DNA from: CAYOEZ01 sp964402955
GTDB taxonomy: Bacteria; Chloroflexota; DTOL01; DAOUCN01
DNA: 9,544 bases
Assembly: GCA_964402955.1 (NCBI GenBank)
Contig: CAYOEZ010000189.1
Span: 1-9,544, forward strand
Direction of reading: 5' to 3'
Below are positions 5,602 to 9,544 of the stretch, piece after piece. Under the pieces are notes generated by a model. That model saw only the letters and a program-made list of their open reading frames with translations. It searched no databases and was not told the DNA's origin. Position numbers and translations under genes: made by a program. Each line of letters begins with the position of its first letter. The stretch's first letter is position 1.

Positions 5602-6378
5602 TCACATCAGGCTGGTCAAGTCTCCGAGCATGACGTATCGAACCACCGACATAAGCACAAGCTCGCAGATGGCGAGCAGCAGCCCCCCGGCCGCGGGCGG
5701 AAGCACGTCCAGCACGGTTTCGGCTCTCCCGACGCGGCGCATCAACACCAGCGCGAAAATCATGTTGATCATCGTCAGTTCGAGCACCAGCCCCGCCGCG
5801 CTGAGCAGCCCCACCGGATAATACAAGATTCCCAGACCCGAGTCAACCAGCAGATAGAACGACGCAGCCAGCAGGAGCGCTGCGCCGACGGCACGGACAT
5901 TGGCCAGAGACGGCGTCAGACGGATGTCGCGCCACAGGCTGCCATTGACCGCCGGCAGCAGCAGCCCGGCCATGGCGATACCTGTGAGCAAACCCGTCGC
6001 CAGCCGCAGGTGCAGGCCCGGGGTATACAAGTGAGGCCAACCAAGATCGAAAAAGGTGGCATTGAGGCCATCGAGCCCCATCACAGCGATGAAGCAGCCC
6101 AGGAGGACGCCAACCCGTAGCGGCGGGAAGGCCGCGCCGCGCGCCCGGCCCGCAACCAGCAGCGCCAGGTAGGTGATGATGAATCCGCCAAACATACCCA
6201 CTTTGCGGGCTTCCAGCGGCAGTTGTGCGCCGCCGAGAAAGTAGGTGTGCGATGGCCGCTGCGGGTCAAGCCCGTAGGCCACCGCAAACAGCTTTTGGCT
6301 GAGAGGCCACGGCCAGAGGACGAAAAGCAGCGCGGCCAGAGCGCAGACGATCAGCAGAACTCTCGTGAACCGTGTCAA
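5602..6378 (-). CDS. DUF2085-like multi-pass membrane protein lacking the family cysteines
   Basis: This 258-residue integral membrane protein has an estimated six hydrophobic segments (about 5-25, 62-80, 87-108, 125-147, 160-205 and 225-250). It resembles DUF2085 membrane proteins: SHTYFLGGAQLPLEARKVG (about 43-61) aligns with the family segment S-FF-GG-QLPVCARCTG, and GLDGLNATF plus LRLATGLLTG align with the later DGL and LRL-TGLL motifs. The conserved cysteines of the first motif are absent (EARKVG in place of CARCTG), as is the Cys-His pair before it. TTG 6378 is the earliest possible start because an in-frame TGA lies four codons upstream; a purine-rich GAGAGAAG precedes it. Its stop lies in the target duplication of MITE copy A. 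The family assignment comes from recalled motif similarity and is moderately sure; the function is unknown. Confidence 0.6.
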   Translation of the reverse strand: MTRFTRVLLIVCALAALLFVLWPWPLSQKLFAVAYGLDPQRPSHTYFLGGAQLPLEARKVGMFGGFIITYLALLVAGRARGAAFPPLRVGVLLGCFIAVMGLDGLNATFFDLGWPHLYTPGLHLRLATGLLTGIAMAGLLLPAVNGSLWRDIRLTPSLANVRAVGAALLLAASFYLLVDSGLGILYYPVGLLSAAGLVLELTMINMIFALVLMRRVGRAETVLDVLPPAAGGLLLAICELVLMSVVRYVMLGDLTSLM

Positions 6379-6399
6379 TCGCTTCTCTCAAGACGGTTG

Positions 6400-6430
6400 T
6401 CCTCCCGCAGCATTCCCTGCTGCGGGAGGA
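6400..6430 (-). terminator. Hairpin terminator downstream of the YHS gene
   Basis: TCCTCCCGCAGCA at 6400-6412 is exactly complementary to TGCTGCGGGAGGA at 6418-6430, with a 5-base loop. On the - strand the stem starts 13 bases after the YHS stop codon. No strong T tract follows, so it may be a pause, a 3'-end stabiliser or a partial terminator before the DUF2085-like gene. Confidence 0.6.
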
Positions 6431-6443
6431 TAGCGTGACGATG

Positions 6444-6626
6444 CTAGCCTTTCATCATGCCGTGGCCCTGCTCGCCCGGCTTGGCGTTCAGAAACTTCTC
6501 AGGGTTCTTGTCGAACTGCACCTTGCAGCCTCTGGCGCAGAAGTAGTAGGTCTTGCCGTTGTATGTGGAAACGGCGGCAGCCTTCTTTTCGTCGACGGTC
6601 ATACCGCAGACAGGGTCAATTGCCAT
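6444..6626 (-). CDS. YHS domain metal-binding protein
   Basis: This 60-residue protein is essentially one YHS domain. It begins MAIDPVCGMTVDEKKA and continues with the typical YNGKTYYFCARGC and FDKNPEKFL. The conserved cysteines are C7, C30 and C34. YHS domains bind transition metals and occur next to or fused with copper-transport ATPases, mercury or copper resistance proteins and monooxygenases. As a single soluble domain it may act as a metal carrier or sensor, which is an inference. AAGGAG lies 7 bases before the ATG. The amidase stop is only 24 bases upstream, so the two are likely co-transcribed, and a hairpin follows the stop. No metal transporter is present in the window. Confidence 0.9.
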   Translation of the reverse strand: MAIDPVCGMTVDEKKAAAVSTYNGKTYYFCARGCKVQFDKNPEKFLNAKPGEQGHGMMKG

Positions 6627-6650
6627 TGTCGTTCTCCTTTCTTGTGTTTG

Positions 6651-7598
6651 TTAGTACATTTCGCGTAGAGGCGTTACGTAACGCGGCGCAGGCGTGGGCA
6701 TAGTGAACGGCGCAGGTGGCTGAGCGAACGTCGATGGCTGCACGGCCGGTATGGGCCATTCCAGGACACCACCCTGCGCCAGGCGGGCGAAGTACTGGAC
6801 AATTGCATCGTGATAGCCCCGGGCGATAGCATCCTGGGTGCGTTCCTGCCCAAGCATCGCCGCGTCAGCGTCGTTGCTCAGGAAGAGCGACTCTCCCAGG
6901 GCTGCGGGCATGTTGGCCGCCCGCGGGTGGAAGCGCGTGTCATCAGGTTGCCCGAGCACGAAGATCTCATAGATGCGGCCGTTGAACACACGGTAGCTGG
7001 AATCATCCTTAATGCCGCGATCAACAACGTTGTAGCCGATCGCCCGCATATGGCTGACCAGGTTAGCCTGCACAAGCCGGGCCAGGAGCAGATTTCTGTC
7101 GGCGAAGGGACGCAAGGGGCTGAACCAGACCTCTGTACCACTGATCTCTTTGTTTACGGAACCATTATTGTGTATCGACACCATCACATCAGCGCCCGCA
7201 TCGTTGGCCAGGTCTACCACCGCCTGGTACTCGTCGCGATTGGTGACGCGGCCGTCACCATTACGATCGATGGCAGGCGTGTTTGGTGATGCATTCGTGG
7301 TGCGGCTCATCGCCACGCGGAAACCATCGGCCTGCAGCAGCGTACGCAACTTCAGCCCGATCTTGAGGTTCACGTCGCGCTCAATCAGATCGACCTTACC
7401 ATCGGCGCCCGTGTGAACCGCGCCAGTCTCGATGCCGCCGTGGCCGGGGTCGATGTATACCGTCTTGCCCGCGCCTGCAAGCTGCTCCGGCGCCTTGGCA
7501 TAGGTAGAGCCCGTGTGAGATGAGAGCACGAGAGCAAGCAGAACGATTCCGGACAACACGCGTATGCGCACAGACAGTTCCTTGCGGACCGATTTCAT
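6651..7598 (-). CDS. Secreted N-acetylmuramoyl-L-alanine amidase (Amidase_3) with an inserted calcium-type loop
   Basis: This is a 315-residue predicted cell-wall hydrolase that cuts the bond between N-acetylmuramic acid and L-alanine in peptidoglycan. A signal peptide (residues 1-34) has a basic start and hydrophobic core. The Amidase_3 domain runs from about 46 to 273. Zinc ligands are H53 (DPGHGG), E73 (LIERDVNL) and H143 (SIHNNG), and the catalytic Glu is probably E236 (ALGESLFLSN). A Pro-rich tail (about 280-308) ends the protein. An insert near residues 103-125 contains DRNGDGRVTNRD, which matches the 12-residue EF-hand/dockerin loop DxNxDGxxxxxD. ATG 7598 follows AGGA at 7-base spacing; the frame stays open upstream to 7667, but that extension has no good ribosome site and would put 23 residues before the signal peptide. 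The YHS gene follows 24 bases downstream. Confidence 0.88.
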   Translation of the reverse strand: MKSVRKELSVRIRVLSGIVLLALVLSSHTGSTYAKAPEQLAGAGKTVYIDPGHGGIETGAVHTGADGKVDLIERDVNLKIGLKLRTLLQADGFRVAMSRTTNASPNTPAIDRNGDGRVTNRDEYQAVVDLANDAGADVMVSIHNNGSVNKEISGTEVWFSPLRPFADRNLLLARLVQANLVSHMRAIGYNVVDRGIKDDSSYRVFNGRIYEIFVLGQPDDTRFHPRAANMPAALGESLFLSNDADAAMLGQERTQDAIARGYHDAIVQYFARLAQGGVLEWPIPAVQPSTFAQPPAPFTMPTPAPRYVTPLREMY

Positions 7599-7644
7599 CT
7601 TCTTATCCTCAGCGATCAAGAGCAAGCTTACTAGACAGCCGCGT

Positions 7645-7704
7645 TCACAGAGGCACGAAGGCATCACTGAGTGGCGAGATCCCCATATCAGCCAGGAACT
7701 TCAT
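7645..7704 (-). pseudogene. Truncated remnant of a DUF5615 PIN-like toxin gene
   Basis: The ATG at 7704 overlaps the DUF433 stop (ATGA), the usual coupling of DUF433/DUF5615 pairs. The frame gives MKFLADMGISPLSDAFVPL and then TGA, only 19 residues. MKFLAD-GISP is the typical N-terminus of DUF5615 (a PIN-like fold of roughly 110 residues), but the rest of the domain is missing. Downstream sequence runs directly into the amidase leader, which suggests a deletion or a chance in-frame stop followed by loss. Homology over about 11 residues is short, but the position and the overlap support it. Confidence 0.6.
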
Positions 7705-7949
7705 GCTGCTACCTGGACATCATAAACCATCTCATCGGATAGCCATGCCGCATAGCGCAAAGCCTGCATGACATCCTCTTTGTCCAGGTAGGGATACGCC
7801 TGCAGAATATCGTCAAGAGACATTCCGTTGGCCAGCAAATTGAGGACAAGGTTAACCGTGATACGCATACCACGAATGCATGCCTTGCCACCCATCACCG
7901 CTGGATCGAATGTGATACGATCAAAAGCGGAGGGGACCTCTTTCATCAT
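7701..7949 (-). CDS. DUF433 domain protein (antitoxin-like)
   Basis: This 82-residue protein has the DUF433 hallmark FDRITFDPAVMGGKACIRGMRITV (residues 9-32) followed by a helix-turn-helix-like region, LLANGMSLDDILQAYPYLDKEDVMQALRYAAW (about 38-69). DUF433 proteins (PF04255) are commonly annotated as antitoxins paired with a PIN-like DUF5615 protein, and they probably bind DNA. ATG 7949 or the next codon, ATG 7946, is the start; GAGGAAGG on the - strand lies just upstream. The fumarase beta stop is 21 bases upstream, on the same strand, so it may be read through from the fumarase genes. Its usual toxin partner is reduced to a 19-codon stub, making this an orphan antitoxin in the window. Confidence 0.85.
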   Translation of the reverse strand: MMKEVPSAFDRITFDPAVMGGKACIRGMRITVNLVLNLLANGMSLDDILQAYPYLDKEDVMQALRYAAWLSDEMVYDVQVAA

Positions 7950-7970
7950 GCCGCGCCTTCCTCACTTCTA

Positions 7971-8513
7971 TCACCCGCGATACTTCTGTTTGCCATCTTC
8001 ATAGGCGTCACCGCCGTAGATGTCGTTGACGACGATCGCCGGAAAGTCCTCGACCTCCAGGCGTAAGACAGCTTCCGCCCCCAGTTCGGGATAGGCGACC
8101 AGGTCAGACTTCTTGATGGTCTGGCTGATCAGCGCCGCCACGCCCCCCGTGGCGGCAAAATAGACCGCCTTGTGCTTGATAATGGCAGCCCGCACGTCCT
8201 TGGAGCGATTGCCTTTGCCGATCATCCCTTTCAGCCCGGCTTCGAGCATGCGCGGCGTGTAGGCATCCATGCGCCCGGCCGTTGTTGGCCCGGCCGAGCC
8301 GATTGGGCGTCCGGGAGGCGTCGGGGACGGTCCCATATAGTATATGATCTGGCCGCGCGGGTCGAAGGGAATCGGCTCACCCTTGTCGAGCGCATTGACC
8401 AGTCGCTTATGCGCAGCATCGCGGCCAACATAAATAACGCCGCTAATCTGCACCCTGTCGCCCGCATGCAGGCTGGCAACCACTTCGTCTGTCAACGGAG
8501 TCGTAATCTTCAC
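7971..8513 (-). CDS. Class I fumarate hydratase, beta subunit (FumA C-terminal / TtdB family)
   Basis: This 180-residue small subunit belongs to a two-subunit, iron-sulphur fumarase that interconverts fumarate and malate in the citric acid cycle. L-tartrate dehydratase is a close relative and cannot be fully excluded. Recognisable family segments are KITTPLTDEVVASLHAGDRV (2-20), RDAAHKR (31-37), GPSPTPPGRPIGSAGPTTAGRMD (61-83) and KGMIGKG (95-101). GTG 8513 is chosen because GAGGAG lies 9 bases upstream and the protein then has the normal family start and length. The frame is open up to 8585, but codons upstream of 8573 come from a mobile-element end and the extension has no family resemblance. 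The alpha subunit gene is upstream on the same strand, separated by 240 bases that hold MITE copy B. Confidence 0.9.
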   Translation of the reverse strand: MKITTPLTDEVVASLHAGDRVQISGVIYVGRDAAHKRLVNALDKGEPIPFDPRGQIIYYMGPSPTPPGRPIGSAGPTTAGRMDAYTPRMLEAGLKGMIGKGNRSKDVRAAIIKHKAVYFAATGGVAALISQTIKKSDLVAYPELGAEAVLRLEVEDFPAIVVNDIYGGDAYEDGKQKYRG

Positions 8514-8522
8514 TGGCCCAAT

Positions 8523-8528
8523 CTCCTC
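8523..8528 (-). promoter_or_regulatory. Ribosome binding site fixing the fumarase beta start
   Basis: GAGGAG on the - strand lies 9 bases before GTG 8513. It supports a start downstream of the ATG at 8573 and the GTG at 8585 that the longer frame would offer. Confidence 0.7.
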
Positions 8529-8573
8529 GTCCGTAGATACGCCGCAGAGCACATCCGCGCTGCAAACCAGCAT

Positions 8574-8738
8574 GTAACTGTTCACCGTTGTCTCGTGATA
8601 GACGCCAACAACGTGGTGGCGCTGCTTGCTGCGCCCATCTGTGTTGTCTCAACGGCGTGGGTCTGGCGCAGCAACACCCGATGGAGCGGGGTGAGCTTGC
8701 AGCGCCACTACGTCCACACCATAACGCTGAACAGTTAC
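8574..8738. mobile_element. MITE-like non-autonomous element, copy B (165 bp)
   Basis: The terminal inverted repeats are better preserved than in copy A: GTAACTGTTCACCGTTGT at the left pairs with the right end at 16 of 18 positions. The flanking octamers ACCAGCAT (8566-8573) and ACCGCCAT (8739-8746) match at 6 of 8. The outer 39 bases (left) and 27 bases (right) align with copy A without gaps, at about 29 of 39 and 24 of 27 identities. The left arm (8613-8634) matches copy A at 20 of 22, and the right arm carries a 24-base insertion (CACCCG...GGGGTGAGCTT), which accounts for the whole length difference. The 31-base loop (8635-8665) matches copy A only when reverse-complemented, at 26 of 31. 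It encodes no transposase. It lies between the two fumarase subunit genes, and one end touches an ATG upstream of the beta subunit. Confidence 0.8.
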
Positions 8739-8753
8739 ACCGCCATGCGCACC

Positions 8754-9544
8754 CTACAGCGTCGCCGACTTCCAACGGGCAGAGTGGCACTGCAAGTTGA
8801 CAGCGACAGGCATACTGGCAATGTGCGCCGGGAAGGTCTCGACATGGACAGCCAGCGCGGTGGTGAGGCCGCCCAACGCCATCGGGCCCAGTCCCAGGCT
8901 GTTCACCTTGTGCAGGATTTCCTGCTCCAGGCTCGCAATCTCGGCATCGGCATGGGGCAGGCCAACCTTACGCAGAAGCGAGCGCTTGGCGATGGCCATG
9001 GCCTGGTCGGATGTTCCGCCAATCCCCACACCCACAATAATGGGAGGGCAGGGATTGCCGCCCGACCTGTCCACCGACTCAACGACGAAGTTCACCACTC
9101 CCTGGCGTCCCGCCGAGGGCGTCAACATCTTGAGGTAGCTCATGTTTTCGCAGCCGCCGCCCTTGGGCATTACCCAGATCGTGATCTGGTCTCCCGGCAC
9201 AATCTCCGTATGCAGAACGCAGGGAGTGTTGTCTTTAGTGTTGTCGCGTGTCGAGAAGGGGTGCATGACGATCGACTTGCGCAGATAGCCTTCTTTGTAG
9301 CCGAGACGAATACCTTCATTGACGGCCGTGCGCAGGTCGCCGCCGACCACGTGTACGTCCTGCCCCAGATCGAGGAAGACAACCGCGTATCCACAGTCCT
9401 GGCAGAGCGGCAGCGCCGTCTCTGCCGCGATGCTGGCATTCAGAAGTATCTGATCGAGCACATCCTTGCCAACAGGCGACGGCTCAACAGCACGAGCAGA
9501 GCGCAGGTGGGCCAGCACGTCCTCACCCAGGTAACGGCCGGCCT
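8754..9544 (-). CDS. Class I fumarate hydratase, alpha subunit (5' end outside the window)
   Basis: This is the large subunit of the iron-sulphur fumarase (or L-tartrate dehydratase relative). The visible part is about 263 codons and the frame stays open to the right edge, so the start is missing; the family's usual length of about 280 residues implies only a short loss. Residues before the first visible GTG (9518) read AGRYLGEDV, which fits the family. The three Cys ligands expected for the [4Fe-4S] cluster are present: CQDCG, GGGCENMS and GGNPCPP, at codons about 39, 123 and 157 counted from GTG 9518. Other family segments are TAVNEGIRLGY and NTPCVLHTEIVPGD. The protein ends MPVAVNLQCHSARWKSATL. 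With the beta subunit gene downstream it forms one enzyme, although MITE copy B lies between the genes. Confidence 0.93.
   Translation of the reverse strand, partial: AGRYLGEDVLAHLRSARAVEPSPVGKDVLDQILLNASIAAETALPLCQDCGYAVVFLDLGQDVHVVGGDLRTAVNEGIRLGYKEGYLRKSIVMHPFSTRDNTKDNTPCVLHTEIVPGDQITIWVMPKGGGCENMSYLKMLTPSAGRQGVVNFVVESVDRSGGNPCPPIIVGVGIGGTSDQAMAIAKRSLLRKVGLPHADAEIASLEQEILHKVNSLGLGPMALGGLTTALAVHVETFPAHIASMPVAVNLQCHSARWKSATL

Noticed and set aside
5061..5633. A 190-codon + strand frame antisense to the DUF4012 start and across MITE copy A
   Set aside because: It is low-complexity Gln/Arg-rich translation opposite a clear gene and continues through a mobile element. There is no ribosome site or family match.
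8588..8800. A 70-codon + strand frame across MITE copy B
   Set aside because: It is composed of element sequence and Cys/Gln-rich, has no conserved counterpart in copy A in the same frame, and is not a transposase fragment that I recognise.

Overview
The window looks like part of a metagenome-assembled or draft genome from a GC-rich bacterium, most likely of the phylum Chloroflexota (Anaerolineae/Chloroflexia-like). This is inferred from gene content: a DUF4012 membrane protein with the QNNDELRPTGGF motif, a DUF3467 protein, a two-subunit class I fumarase, a DUF433 antitoxin-like protein, and frequent GTG/TTG starts. No rRNA or other marker settles the taxonomy. Exactly 100 Ns at 3145-3244 mark a scaffold gap inside a tandem repeat.

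Layout. Bases 1-2886 run on the + strand. A rho-independent terminator near the left edge belongs to an upstream gene. It is followed by a small SWIM zinc-finger protein with its own terminator, a sigma70-type promoter, and three genes in a row: a secreted polysaccharide deacetylase, an HExxH-containing (M50-like) membrane protein and a DUF3467 protein. Bases 2887-3437 hold a tandem array of 139-bp imperfectly palindromic units. It fills the space between two convergent genes exactly, from one stop codon to the other. From 3438 to the right edge everything is on the - strand. Read in transcription order (right to left) these are: the fumarase alpha subunit (5' end outside the window), the fumarase beta subunit, a DUF433 protein, a truncated remnant of its DUF5615 partner, a secreted N-acetylmuramoyl-L-alanine amidase, a YHS metal-binding protein, a hairpin terminator, a DUF2085-like membrane protein that lacks the family cysteines, and a large DUF4012 protein.

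Two short non-autonomous mobile elements (MITE-like, 141 and 165 bp) lie at 5460-5600 and 8574-8738. They share terminal inverted repeats beginning GTAA, imperfect 8-bp target duplications, and long internal inverted arms. The loop between the arms is inverted in one copy relative to the other. One copy sits between the two fumarase subunit genes and creates a misleading upstream start for the beta subunit. The other lies between the DUF2085-like and DUF4012 genes and creates a misleading N-terminal extension of DUF4012.

Functionally, the fumarase is a central-metabolism enzyme (fumarate/malate interconversion). The amidase, the deacetylase and perhaps the M50-like protein concern the cell envelope. 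The rest are poorly characterised families. No complete new multi-gene system is evident. The most unusual material is non-coding: the MITE pair with the flipped core, and the palindromic tandem array whose units resemble the end of the adjacent gene.
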